In this document: piece after piece, positions 32,904 to 46,066 of the stretch
How positions within the stretch are numbered: position 1 is the stretch's first letter
Layout: every line of letters starts with the position of its first letter
Assembly: GCA_964019135.1 (NCBI GenBank)
Contig: OZ025260.1
Location: forward strand, 27,584,254 to 27,648,253
DNA: 64,000 nt
Direction: 5' to 3'
Source of the DNA: Arenicola marina
Taxonomy: Eukaryota > Annelida > Polychaeta > Arenicolidae
Made by a program: the position numbers and the translations under genes
The notes under the pieces: generated by a model
The model's database searches: none
What the model saw: the letters and a program-made list of their open reading frames with translations, nothing else
What the model was told of the DNA's origin: nothing

Positions 32904-33104
32904 GACGGGCGAATAATTATGCGAAAATGTTTATTCCAAAGCAGGGTATTTGTAATTAGTCTTCTTGTATGTTTCAACGTTGACCGTTCCAAGGTGTCAG
33001 ATATCAGTGTATGTACTACGACTTCTATGTTCTCATATAAATGTATCTTGATGTATCTTTGTTCGCATCGGATTAAACAGACGTCGATTCATCAAATGTA
33101 TCTT

Positions 33105-33595
33105 TATGTTATTAATTACTTCAACACGAACTTTCCTTTAATCCCTGGTATTGTAATTACTGCAGAACGACCTTTCTTTTAATCATTTATAATAATGGCT
33201 GAAGTACGGACTTTCTTTTAATCACTGATATTAATTACTGCAGCACGACATTTCTATTAATCACTGATATTATTACTGCAAGACGAACGCCCTTGTAACC
33301 ACTGATATTCATTACTGCGACACAAACTTTCTTTTAATCACTGATATTATAATTACTACAGCACGAACTTTCTTTCAATCACCGGTAGTAATTACTGCAG
33401 CACAAACTTTCTCCTAATCACGGTTATTAATTACTGCAGGACGAACTTTCTTGTAATCACTGATATTAATTACTGCGGCACAAACTTTCTTTTAATCACT
33501 GATATTACAATTACTGCAGCCCGTACTTTCGCTTAATCACTGGTATTAATTACTGCAGCACACATTTTCTTTTTTATCACTGGTACAAAGTGTTG
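33105..33595. repeat. Degenerate AT-rich minisatellite, about 39-bp unit
   Basis: Roughly 12 diverged copies of a unit with AATTACTGCAGCACGAACTT and TCTTTTAATCACTGATATT. Copies differ by substitutions and small indels far more than in the other arrays of the window, so this one is older or no longer homogenised. It lies just 3' of the GPCR gene. Confidence 0.85.
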
Positions 33596-33609
33596 TGATA
33601 CCAGCTGGC

Positions 33610-33960
33610 TCATGGCCTTGAGAACTGGTCCCCGAGGCCCCACGTGGTGCTGCACAGTACCAGCCATCGATACCAGGGTCGTGATCGACCGGAGAGAGGT
33701 ATGAAACGGCGGGGGGGGGGGGGCAGTGTCCAGTGTCGATTTTTCACGTCGCTCCGTGTCACTGGTTTGGCTAAGACCAGTGTCGTTTTTTTTCTTCTAA
33801 AATGCCACAAACAGTGTCGATGTCGCTTTTTCAGATCCTCAGTGTCGGAATTTGGGGGTCCATGTCCAATGTTGAATGTCGATTTTTCAAATATGCCTGT
33901 GTCGCGTGTCGCCATTTACCCCTTCCAGACAGACCCCTACAGAGCGTTCTTAACACCGAG
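33610..33960. repeat. Dispersed GTGTCGA-rich repeat, diverged copy
   Basis: A G run at 33711-33722 is followed by CAGTGTCGATTTTTCACG, TTCTAAAATGCCAC, GTGTCGATGTCGCTTTTTC and TTGAATGTCGATTTTTC in the order seen at 25846 and 34571. The flanks differ, so this is a partial copy. Confidence 0.65.
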
Positions 33961-34117
33961 GTAGTGCTGGCCTCAGGAGGCACAGTGATACGACCACTCG
34001 TGGACCTCTAGTCTGTACTATATCGTCATATCCGGAGGCACTCCCAAAGAAACACACGTGACATATAGACAGAAAATGTTACTGTTTTCTAGGCAATCAG
34101 GCCTTACAAAACATGTC

Positions 34118-34565
34118 GGGGCCTACCCGATATATCAGTGGGTTATAGCACTCACCTTGAGTGCTCTGGTCACCTGAGAGCCTAACGGCACGTGGGTCGG
34201 TGGTTCGAGCCCCGCTGTGGCCATGTCTGTGTAGACGCAGGATAAAGATCCCATGTCTTTCTTCGTAAAGAGTAGGGGGTTACCAGGGACATGGCTCCAC
34301 TCTCCCTTCCTTCTCCCATTGACGCGAAGTGGCTACAGCGTCCTGAATATACCAACAACCATTTTGCGCATATTTATAGTGTTGCAAACGTGCAACACAA
34401 CGGGACAATAATTAAATGAGGAATGACAACAGGATGAAATTACTTTAACTCGCTACCATTATCCATTGATTTCGAAATACTGTCCAACACATTGAGACTT
34501 TTTTTCTCACTATTTTACATAAATACGAGACAGCCCAAAATTCAATCAATAAACCAGTTGAACTA
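34118..34565 (+). mobile_element. tRNA-headed SINE, copy C
   Basis: The head has a changed A box (TATATCAGTGGGTTATAGCA), and the B box GGTTCGAGCC lies at 34202-34211. The body is colinear with copy B: GAGAGCCTAACGGCACGTGG, CAGGATAAAGATCCCATGTC, CCCATTGACGCGA, GAATATACCAACAACCATTT, GCAACACAACGGGACAATAA, and a tail CAATCAATAAACCAGTTGAA. It has about 30 bp (near 34415-34440) that copy B lacks. Confidence 0.85.
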
Positions 34566-34860
34566 ATAATGTAACATCCGGTGCTAGTTCACACACCGCA
34601 AAGGAGGGGTCTGGAAAAGGGAGGGGGGGGGGGGGGTTCAAGTGCTCAGTGTCGATTTAAAAAAATTCCCATTGTCGAATGTCGATTTTTCACGGCGTTC
34701 AGTGTCGTGTTTTCTAAAACGCCGCCATCTGTGTCGATGTCGCTTCTTCAGTTCCGGAATCTGGGGGTCAATGTCGAATGTCGATTTTTCATAGAAATCC
34801 GTTACTCCTTCCAGACCCCTTAATTCATCATGACTCGTGTCTTCTCTCCTACTAAATATG
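34566..34860. repeat. Dispersed GTGTCGA-rich repeat, copy 2
   Basis: It begins AATAATGTAACATCC and GTGCTAGTTCACACACCG, as at 25846, directly abutting SINE copy C. It is followed by a G run, AATGTCGATTTTTCACGG, GTGTTTTCTAAAACGCCG, CTGTGTCGATGTCGCTTCTT and a CATGACTCGTGTCTTCT end. The join to the SINE raises the question whether this repeat is a downstream partner of the SINE; at 25846 no SINE precedes it. Confidence 0.7.
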
Positions 34861-35589
34861 ACAGTACTGTCTGAGAGAGGTCTGGTGACCAAGAGTGGTT
34901 AAAGCGTCCTGAATATACAACCAACCACAGAACATGTACATTCGTGACTTACAACATGGTAACACTGGCGTATACAGCAGCCCGTGCGGTAGGTTTACAT
35001 ATCCCCCGATTATTCCGGCTTTGCTGAATTTGATCGCTCAGGCTTTACAGAGGATTGCAAAATATCGTTTGTCAGGCAGGGCGATTTAGAAAGGAATATT
35101 TTAGAAATTACTTCAAAAAACAATTATTATTGACGACTTTATAAACTACCCAGGTATCTTGTGATGATGGGTGACAACCACATCTGCACCCATTCGACAT
35201 TTATTGTGTTTCTGACAACAGATGTCTTGTCATATAGTCATATGTCTTGACATTTAGACTGACAGATAGACTGACAGATAAGACAGCCCTATGGGCAGAT
35301 CAGGCAGATCTATAGACAGCGCAGACGGATAGCCCGATAGGCCGAACGGACATATGACGAAGGCCCAATAAAGACTGAAAGAGAAGATAGAAAATCAATA
35401 TAACGTTACTGGAAAAAGAATAAGTGTCAAATTTACTAATTGAAGTAGGCTGCGTGTATATAGCATCAGGCGGACTCTGTTTTCATGACACATAGGTAAA
35501 CTAAAACCTTTTGATGGCCGTTGATATGTGTATTCGCTATCGGTAACCTCGGTAAATAAATAAAGTTTATACAAAAAATAAATAAACCC
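34861..35589. other. Intergenic DNA
   Basis: A short SINE-core match (GCGTCCTGAATATACAACCA) lies near 34901-34920. The rest, including a stretch with repeated GACAGAT/CAGATAGAC words at 35258-35330, shows no gene. Confidence 0.4.
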
Positions 35590-35639
35590 TCATTAATTAA
35601 TTAATTAATTAATTAATCGTACATTAATTAATTAATTAT
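35590..35639. repeat. (ATTA)n microsatellite
   Basis: Two runs of TTAA/ATTAA repeats separated by TCGTAC, about 50 bp in all, forming the left border of the 54-bp minisatellite. Confidence 0.85.
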
Positions 35640-35704
35640 GATGCCGTGGCCATGAAGGCCTGGCTGTGTTCGTAGTTTGTGTGGAATTATGGTGATTGCG
35701 GCGC

Positions 35705-38700
35705 CCAATATAAGACCCGGGACTTGACGTCTGTAAGGTCGGTAGAGCCCGCTGACCCCCGATATAAGACCCGGGACTTGACGTCTGTAAGGTCGGTAGA
35801 GCCCGCTGATCCCCGATGTAAGACCCGGGACTTGACGCCTGTAAGGTCGGTAGAGCCCGCTGACCCCCGATGTAAGACCCGGGAATTGACGCCTGTAAGA
35901 TCGGTAGAGCCCGCTGACCCCCGATGTAAGACCCGGGACTTGACGTCTGTAAGGTCGGTAGAGCCCGCTGACCCCCGATATAAGACCCGGGACTTGACGC
36001 CTGTAAGGTCGGTAGATCCCGCTGACCCCAGATATAAGACCCGGGACTTGACGTCTGTAAGGTCGGTAGAGCCCGCTGATCCCCGATGTAAGACCCAGGA
36101 CTTGACGTCTGTAAGGTCGGTAGAGCCCGCTGACCCCCGATGTAAGACCCGGGACTTGACGTCTGTAAGGTCGGTAGAGCCCGCTGATCCCCGATATAAG
36201 ACCCTTGACTTGACGCCTGTAAGGTCGGTAGAGCCCGCTGACCCCCGATGTAAGACCCGGGACTTGACGCCTGTAAGGTCGGTAAAGCCCGCTGACCCCC
36301 GATATAAGACCCTGGACTTGACGTCTGTAAGGTCGGTAGAGCCCGCTGACCCCCGATGTAAGACCCAGGACTTGACGTCTGTAAGGTCGGTAGAGCCCGC
36401 TGGCCCCCGATAGAAGACCCTGGACTTGACGTCTGTAAGGTCGGTAGATCCCGCTGACACCAGATATATGACCCAGGACTTGACGTCTGTAAGGTCGGTA
36501 GAGCCCGCTGACCCCCGATGTAAGACCCGGGACTTGACGTCTGTAAGGTCGGTAGAGCCCGCTGACCCCCGATGTAAGACCCAGGACTTGACGTCTGTAA
36601 GGTCGGTAGAGCCCGCTGACCCCCGATGTAAGACCCGGGACTTGACGTCTGTAAGGTCGGTAGATCCCGCTGACCCCAGATATAAGACCCTGGACTTGAC
36701 GCCTGTAAGGTCGGTAGAGCCCGCTGACCCCAGATATAAGACCCAGGACTTGACGTCTGTAAGGTCGGTAGATCCCGCTGACCCCCGATGTAAGACCCTG
36801 GACTTGACGTCTGTAAGGTCGGTAGAGCCCGCTGACCCCCGATGTAAGACCCAGGACTTGACGTCTGTAAGGTCGGTGGAGCCCGCTGACCCCAGATATA
36901 AGACCCTGGACTTGACGTCCGTAAGGTCGGTAGAGCCCGCTGACCCCCGATGTAAGACCCAGGACTTGACGTCTGTAAGGTCGGTAGATCCCGCTGACCC
37001 CAGATATAAGACCCAGGACTTGACGTCTGTAAGGTCGGTAGAGCCCGCTGACCCCCGATGTAAGACCCAGGACTTGACGTCTGTAAGGTCGGTAGATCCC
37101 GCTGACCCCAGATATAAGACCCAGGACTTGACGTCTGTAAGGTCGGTAGAGCCCGCTGACCCCCGATGTAAGACCCAGGACTTGACGTCTGTAAGGTCGG
37201 TGGAGCCCGCTGACCCCAGATATAAGACCCTGGACTTGACGTCCGTAAGGTCGGTAGAGCCCGCTGACCCCCGATATAAGACCCAGGACTTGACGTCTGT
37301 AAGGTCGGTAGATCCCGCTGACCCCAGATATAAGACCCAGGACTTGACGTCTGTAAGGTCGGTAGAGCCCGCTGACCCCCGATGTAAGACCCAGGACTTG
37401 ACGTCTGTAAGGTCGGTAGAGCCCGCTGACCCCGATGTAAGACCCAGGACTTGACGTCTGTAAGGTCGGTAGAGCCCGCTGACCCCCGATGTAAGACCCT
37501 GGACTTGACGTCTGTAAGGTCGGTAAAGCCCGCTGACCCCCGATATGAGACCCTGGACTTGACGTCTGTAAGGTCGGTAGAGCCCGCTGACCCCCGATGT
37601 AAGACCCAGGACTTGACGTCTGTAAGGTCGGTAGAGCCCGCTGACCCACGATATAAGACCCAGGACTTGACGCCTGTAAGGTCGGTAGAGCCTGCTGACC
37701 CCCGATATAAGACCCAGGACTTGACGCCTGTAATGTCGGTAGAGCCCGCTGACCCCCGATGTAAGACCCGGGACTTGACGTCTGTAAGGTCGGTAGAGCC
37801 CGCTGACCCCCGATGTAAGACCCTGGATTTGACGCCTGTAAGGTCGGTAGATCCCGCTGACCCCCGATATAAGACCCAGGACTTGACGCATGTAAGGTCG
37901 ATAGAGCCCGCTGGCCCCCCATATAAGACCCTGGACTTGACGACTGTAAGGTCGGTAGAGCCCGCTGACCCCAGATATAAGACCCTTGACTTGACGCCTG
38001 TAAGGTCGGTAGAGCCCGCTGACCCCCGATATAAGACCCTGGACTTGACGCCTGTAAGGTCGGTAGAGCCCGCTGACCCCCGATGTAAGACCCAGGACTT
38101 GACGTCTGTAAGGTCGGTAGAGCCCGCTGACCCACGATATAAGACCCAGGACTTGACGCCTGTAAGGTTGGTAGAGCCTGCTGACCCCCGATATAAGACC
38201 CAGGACTTGACGCCTGTAATGTCGGTAGAGCCCGCTGACCCCCGATGTAAGACCCGGGACTTGACGTCTGTAAGGTCGGTAGAGCCCGCTGACCCCCGAT
38301 GTAAGACCCTGGATTTGACGCCTGTAAGGTCGGTAGATCCCGCTGACCCCCGATATAAGACCCAGGACTTGACGCATGTAAGGTCGATAGAGCCCGCTGG
38401 CCCCCCATATAAGACCCTGGACTTGACGACTGTAAGGTCGGTAGAGCCCGCTGACCCCAGATATAAGACCCTTGACTTGACGCCTGTAAGGTCGGTAGAG
38501 CCCGCTGACCCCCGATATAAGACCCTGGACTTGACGACTGTAAGGTCGGTAGAGCCCGCTGACCCCAGATATAAGACCCTGGACTTGACGTCTGTAAGGT
38601 CGGTAAAGCCCGCTGACCCCCGATATAAGACCCTGGACTTGACGTCTGTAAGGTCGGTAGAGCCCGCTGACCACTGATGTAAGACCCGGGACTTGACGCG

Positions 38701-41700
38701 TGTAAGGTCGGTAGAGCCCGCTGACCCCCGATATAAGACCCTTGACTTGACGCCTGTAAGGTCGGTAGAGCCCGCTGACCCCAGATATAAGACCCGGGAC
38801 TTGACGCCTGTAAGGTCGGTAGAGCCCGCTGACCCCCGATGTAAGACCCGGGACTTGACGCCTGTAAGGTCGGTAGATCCCGCTGACCCCCGCTATAAGA
38901 CCCGGGACTTGACGCCTGTAAGGTCGGTAAAGCCCGCTGGCCCCCGATATAAGACCCTGGACTTGACGCCTGTAAGGTCGGTAGAGCCCGCTGACCCCCG
39001 ATATAAGACCCGGGACTTGACGCCTGTAAGGTCGGTAAAGCCCGCTGGCCCCCGATATAAGACCCTGGACTTGACGCCTGTAAGGTCGGTAGATCCCGCT
39101 GACCCCCGCTATAAGACCCGGGACTTGACGCCTGTAAGGTCGGTAAAGCCCGCTGGCCCCCGATATAAGACCCTGGACTTGACGTCTGTAAGGTCGGTAG
39201 ATCCCGCTCACCCCCGATATAAGACCCTGGACTTGACGCCTGTAAGGTCGGTAGGGCCCGCTGACCCCAGATATAAGACCCGGGACTTGACGCCTGTAAG
39301 GTCGGTAGAGCCCGCTGACCCCCGATATAAGACCCTGGACTTGACGACTGTAAGGTCGGTAGAGCCCGCGGGCCCCCGATATAAGACCCAGGACTTGACG
39401 TCTGTAAGGTCGGTAGAGCCCGCTGACCCCTGTCATATGACCCAGAACTTGACGTATGTAAGGTCGGTAGAGCCCGCTGACCCCTGTCATATGACCCAGG
39501 AGTTGACGTCTGTAAGGTCGGTAGAGCCCGCTGGCCCCCGATATGAGACCCTTGACTTGACGTCTGTAAGGTCGGTAGAGCCCGCTGACCCCAGATATAA
39601 GACCCGGGACTTGACGCCTGTAAGGTCGGTAGAGCCCGCTGACCCCCGATATAAGACCCTGGACTTGACGTCTGTAAGGTCGGTAGAGCCCGCTGACCCA
39701 CGATATAAGACCCTGGACTTGACGCCTGTAAGGTCGGTAGATCCCGCTGACCCCCGATGTAAGACCCGGGACTTGACGTCTGTAAGGTCGGTAGAGCCCG
39801 CTGACCCCCGATGTAAGACCCTGGATTTGACGCCTGTAAGGTCGGTAGATCCCGCTGACCCCCGATATAAGACCCAGGACTTGACGCATGTAAGGTCGAT
39901 AGAGCCCGCTGGCCCCCCATATAAGACCCTGGACTTGACGACTGTAAGGTCGGTAGAGCCCGCTGACCCCAGATATAAGACCCTTGACTTGACGCCTGTA
40001 AGGTCGGTAGAGCCCGCTGACCCCCGATATAAGACCCTGGACTTGACGCCTGTAAGGTCGGTAGAGCCCGCTGACCCCCGATGTAAGACCCAGGACTTGA
40101 CGTCTGTAAGGTCGGTAGAGCCCGCTGACCCACGATATAAGACCCAGGACTTGACGCCTGTAAGGTTGGTAGAGCCTGCTGACCCCCGATATAAGACCCA
40201 GGACTTGACGCCTGTAATGTCGGTAGAGCCCGCTGACCCCCGATGTAAGACCCGGGACTTGACGTCTGTAAGGTCGGTAGAGCCCGCTGACCCCCGATGT
40301 AAGACCCTGGATTTGACGCCTGTAAGGTCGGTAGATCCCGCTGACCCCCGATATAAGACCCAGGACTTGACGCATGTAAGGTCGATAGAGCCCGCTGGCC
40401 CCCCATATAAGACCCTGGACTTGACGACTGTAAGGTCGGTAGAGCCCGCTGACCCCAGATATAAGACCCTTGACTTGACGCCTGTAAGGTCGGTAGAGCC
40501 CGCTGACCCCCGATATAAGACCCTGGACTTGACGACTGTAAGGTCGGTAGAGCCCGCTGACCCCAGATATAAGACCCTTGACTTGACGCCTGTAAGGTCG
40601 GTAGAGCCCGCTGACCCCCGATGTAAGACCCAGGACTTGACGTCTGTAAGGTCGGTGGAGCCCGCTGACCCCAGATATAAGACCCTGGACTTGACGTCTG
40701 TAAGGTCGGTAAAGCCCGCTGACCCCCGATATAAGACCCTGGACTTGACGTCTGTAAGGTCGGTAGAGCCCGCTGACCACTGATGTAAGACCCGGGACTT
40801 GACGCGTGTAAGGTCGGTAGAGCCCGCTGACCCCCGATATAAGACCCTTGACTTGACGCCTGTAAGGTCGGTAGAGCCCGCTGACCCCAGATATAAGACC
40901 CGGGACTTGACGCCTGTAAGGTCGGTAGAGCCCGCTGACCCCCGATGTAAGACCCGGGACTTGACGTCTGTAAGGTCGGTGGAGCCCGCTGACCCCAGAT
41001 ATAAGACCCTGGACTTGACGTCCGTAAGGTCGGTAGAGCCCGCTGACCCCCGATATAAGACCCAGGACTTGACGTCTGTAAGGTCGGTAGATCCCGCTGA
41101 CCCCAGATATAAGACCCAGGACTTGACGTCTGTAAGGTCGGTAGAGCCCGCTGACCCCCGATGTAAGACCCAGGACTTGACGTCTGTAAGGTCGGTAGAG
41201 CCCGCTGACCCCGATGTAAGACCCAGGACTTGACGTCTGTAAGGTCGGTAGAGCCCGCTGACCCCCGATGTAAGACCCTGGACTTGACGTCTGTAAGGTC
41301 GGTAAAGCCCGCTGACCCCCGATATGAGACCCTGGACTTGACGTCTGTAAGGTCGGTAGAGCCCGCTGACCCCCGATGTAAGACCCAGGACTTGACGTCT
41401 GTAAGGTCGGTAGAGCCCGCTGACCCACGATATAAGACCCAGGACTTGACGCCTGTAAGGTCGGTAGAGCCTGCTGACCCCCGATATAAGACCCAGGACT
41501 TGACGCCTGTAATGTCGGTAGAGCCCGCTGACCCCCGATGTAAGACCCGGGACTTGACGTCTGTAAGGTCGGTAGAGCCCGCTGACCCCCGATGTAAGAC
41601 CCTGGATTTGACGCCTGTAAGGTCGGTAGATCCCGCTGACCCCCGATATAAGACCCAGGACTTGACGCATGTAAGGTCGATAGAGCCCGCTGGCCCCCCA

Positions 41701-44700
41701 TATAAGACCCTGGACTTGACGACTGTAAGGTCGGTAGAGCCCGCTGACCCCAGATATAAGACCCTTGACTTGACGCCTGTAAGGTCGGTAGAGCCCGCTG
41801 ACCCCCGATATAAGACCCTGGACTTGACGCCTGTAAGGTCGGTAGAGCCCGCTGACCCCCGATGTAAGACCCAGGACTTGACGTCTGTAAGGTCGGTAGA
41901 GCCCGCTGACCCACGATATAAGACCCAGGACTTGACGCCTGTAAGGTTGGTAGAGCCTGCTGACCCCCGATATAAGACCCAGGACTTGACGCCTGTAATG
42001 TCGGTAGAGCCCGCTGACCCCCGATGTAAGACCCGGGACTTGACGTCTGTAAGGTCGGTAGAGCCCGCTGACCCCCGATGTAAGACCCTGGATTTGACGC
42101 CTGTAAGGTCGGTAGATCCCGCTGACCCCCGATATAAGACCCAGGACTTGACGCATGTAAGGTCGATAGAGCCCGCTGGCCCCCCATATAAGACCCTGGA
42201 CTTGACGACTGTAAGGTCGGTAGAGCCCGCTGACCCCAGATATAAGACCCTTGACTTGACGCCTGTAAGGTCGGTAGAGCCCGCTGACCCCCGATATAAG
42301 ACCCTGGACTTGACGACTGTAAGGTCGGTAGAGCCCGCTGACCCCAGATATAAGACCCTTGACTTGACGCCTGTAAGGTCGGTAGAGCCCGCTGACCCCC
42401 GATGTAAGACCCAGGACTTGACGTCTGTAAGGTCGGTGGAGCCCGCTGACCCCAGATATAAGACCCTGGACTTGACGTCTGTAAGGTCGGTAAAGCCCGC
42501 TGACCCCCGATATAAGACCCTGGACTTGACGTCTGTAAGGTCGGTAGAGCCCGCTGACCACTGATGTAAGACCCGGGACTTGACGCGTGTAAGGTCGGTA
42601 GAGCCCGCTGACCCCCGATATAAGACCCTTGACTTGACGCCTGTAAGGTCGGTAGAGCCCGCTGACCCCCGATATAAGACCCTTGACTTGACGCCTGTAA
42701 GGTCGGTAGAGCCCGCTGACCCCAGATATAAGACCCGGGACTTGACGCCTGTAAGGTCGGTAGAGCCCGCTGACCCCCGATGTAAGACCCGGGACTTGAC
42801 GCCTGTAAGGTCGGTAGATCCCGCTGACCCCCGCTATAAGACCCGGGACTTGACGCCTGTAAGGTCGGTAAAGCCCGCTGGCCCCCGATATAAGACCCTG
42901 GACTTGACGCCTGTAAGGTCGGTAGAGCCCGCTGACCCCCGATATAAGACCCGGGACTTGACGCCTGTAAGGTCGGTAAAGCCCGCTGGCCCCCGATATA
43001 AGACCCTGGACTTGACGCCTGTAAGGTCGGTAGATCCCGCTGACCCCCGCTATAAGACCCGGGACTTGACGCCTGTAAGGTCGGTAAAGCCCGCTGGCCC
43101 CCGATATAAGACCCTGGACTTGACGTCTGTAAGGTCGGTAGATCCCGCTCACCCCCGATATAAGACCCTGGACTTGACGCCTGTAAGGTCGGTAGGGCCC
43201 GCTGACCCCAGATATAAGACCCGGGACTTGACGCCTGTAAGGTCGGTAGAGCCCGCTGACCCCCGATATAAGACCCTGGACTTGACGACTGTAAGGTCGG
43301 TAGAGCCCGCGGGCCCCCGATATAAGACCCAGGACTTGACGTCTATAAGGTCGGTAGAGCCCGCTGACCCCTGTCATATGACCCAGAACTTGACGTATGT
43401 AAGGTCGGTAGAGCCCGCTGACCCCTGTCATATGACCCAGGAGTTGACGTCTGTAAGGTCGGTAGAGCCCGCTGGCCCCCGATATGAGACCCTTGACTTG
43501 ACGTCTGTAAGGTCGGTAGAGCCCGCTGACCCCAGATATAAGACCCGGGACTTGACGCCTGTAAGGTCGGTAGAGCCCGCTGACCCCCGATATAAGACCC
43601 TGGACTTGACGTCTGTAAGGTCGGTAGAGCCCGCTGACCCACGATATAAGACCCTGGACTTGACGCCTGTAAGGTCGGTAGATCCCGCTGACCCCCGATG
43701 TAAGACCCGGGACTTGACGTCTGTAAGGTCGGTAGAGCCCGCTGACCCCCGATGTAAGACCCTGGATTTGACGCCTGTAAGGTCGGTAGATCCCGCTGAC
43801 CCCCGATATAAGACCCAGGACTTGACGCATGTAAGGTCGATAGAGCCCGCTGGCCCCCCATATAAGACCCTGGACTTGACGACTGTAAGGTCGGTAGAGC
43901 CCGCTGACCCCAGATATAAGACCCTTGACTTGACGCCTGTAAGGTCGGTAGAGCCCGCTGACCCCCGATATAAGACCCTGGACTTGACGCCTGTAAGGTC
44001 GGTAGAGCCCGCTGACCCCCGATGTAAGACCCAGGACTTGACGTCTGTAAGGTCGGTAGAGCCCGCTGACCCACGATATAAGACCCAGGACTTGACGCCT
44101 GTAAGGTTGGTAGAGCCTGCTGACCCCCGATATAAGACCCAGGACTTGACGCCTGTAATGTCGGTAGAGCCCGCTGACCCCCGATGTAAGACCCGGGACT
44201 TGACGTCTGTAAGGTCGGTAGAGCCCGCTGACCCCCGATGTAAGACCCTGGATTTGACGCCTGTAAGGTCGGTAGATCCCGCTGACCCCCGATATAAGAC
44301 CCAGGACTTGACGCATGTAAGGTCGATAGAGCCCGCTGGCCCCCCATATAAGACCCTGGACTTGACGACTGTAAGGTCGGTAGAGCCCGCTGACCCCAGA
44401 TATAAGACCCTTGACTTGACGCCTGTAAGGTCGGTAGAGCCCGCTGACCCCCGATATAAGACCCTGGACTTGACGACTGTAAGGTCGGTAGAGCCCGCTG
44501 ACCCCAGATATAAGACCCTTGACTTGACGCCTGTAAGGTCGGTAGAGCCCGCTGACCCCCGATGTAAGACCCAGGACTTGACGTCTGTAAGGTCGGTGGA
44601 GCCCGCTGACCCCAGATATAAGACCCTGGACTTGACGTCTGTAAGGTCGGTAAAGCCCGCTGACCCCCGATATAAGACCCTGGACTTGACGTCTGTAAGG

Positions 44701-46066
44701 TCGGTAGAGCCCGCTGACCACTGATGTAAGACCCGGGACTTGACGCGTGTAAGGTCGGTAGAGCCCGCTGACCCCCGATATAAGACCCTTGACTTGACGC
44801 CTGTAAGGTCGGTAGAGCCCGCTGACCCCAGATATAAGACCCGGGACTTGACGCCTGTAAGGTCGGTAGAGCCCGCTGACCCCCGATGTAAGACCCGGGA
44901 CTTGACGCCTGTAAGGTCGGTAGATCCCGCTGACCCCCGCTATAAGACCCGGGACTTGACGCCTGTAAGGTCGGTAAAGCCCGCTGGCCCCCGATATAAG
45001 ACCCTGGACTTGACGCCTGTAAGGTCGGTAGAGCCCGCTGACCCCCGATATAAGACCCGGGACTTGACGCCTGTAAGGTCGGTAAAGCCCGCTGGCCCCC
45101 GATATAAGACCCTGGACTTGACGCCTGTAAGGTCGGTAGATCCCGCTGACCCCCGCTATAAGACCCGGGACTTGACGCCTGTAAGGTCGGTAAAGCCCGC
45201 TGGCCCCCGATATAAGACCCTGGACTTGACGTCTGTAAGGTCGGTAGATCCCGCTCACCCCCGATATAAGACCCTGGACTTGACGCCTGTAAGGTCGGTA
45301 GAGCCCGCTGACCCCAGATATAAGACCCGGGACTTGACGCCTGTAAGGTCGGTAGAGCCCGCTGACCCCCGATATAAGACCCTGGACTTGACGCCTGTAA
45401 GGTCGGTAGAGCCCGCGGGCCCCCGATATAAGACCCAGGACTTGACGTCTGTAAGGTCGGTAGAGCCCGCTGACCCCTGTCATATGACCCAGGACTTGAC
45501 GTATGTAAGGTCGGTAGAGCCCGCTGACCCCTGTCATATGACCCAGGAGTTGACGTCTGTAAGGTCGGTAGAGCCCGCTGGCCCCCGATATGAGACCCTT
45601 GACTTGACGTCTGTAAGGTCGGTAGAGCCCGCTGACCCCAGATATAAGACCCGGGACTTGACGCCTGTAAGGTCGGTAGAGCCCGCTGACCCCCGATATA
45701 AGACCCTGGACTTGACGCCTGTAAGGTCGGTAGAGCCCGCTGACCCCAGATATAAGACCCTGGACTTGACGTCTGTAAGGTCGGTAGAGCCCGCTGACCC
45801 ACGATGTAAGACCCGGGACTTGACGCCTGTAAGGTCGGTAGAGCCCGCTGACCCCTGTCATATGACCCAGGAGTTGACGTCTGTAAGGTCGGTAGAGCCC
45901 GCTGACCCCCGATATAAGACCCTTGACTTGACGTCTGTAAGGTCGGTAGAGCCCGCTGACCCCCGATGTAAGACCCGGGACTTGACGCCTGTAAGGTCGG
46001 TAGAGCCCGCTGACCCCCGATGTAGGACCCGGGACTTGACGCCTGTAAGGTCGGTAGAGCCCGCTG
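35705..46066. repeat. Giant minisatellite, 54-bp unit with higher-order structure
   Basis: About 10.4 kb, near 190 copies, of a 54-bp unit containing AAGGTCGGTAGAGCCCGCTG and GACTTGACG. Because 54 is 18 codons and the unit lacks stops in several phases, both strands stay open for thousands of bases. Minus frames read GQRALPTLQASSPGSYIG, VSGLYRPYRRQVLGLTSG or SAGSTDLTDVKSRVLYRG; a plus frame reads RSVEPADPRYKTLDLTPV. Single-base deletions (e.g. CTGACCCCGATG near 37428 and 41207) move a frame from one peptide to another. A rare variant, GACCACTGATGTAAG, marks higher-order copies at 38671, 40777, 42558 and 44718. Not accepted as a gene. Confidence 0.97.
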
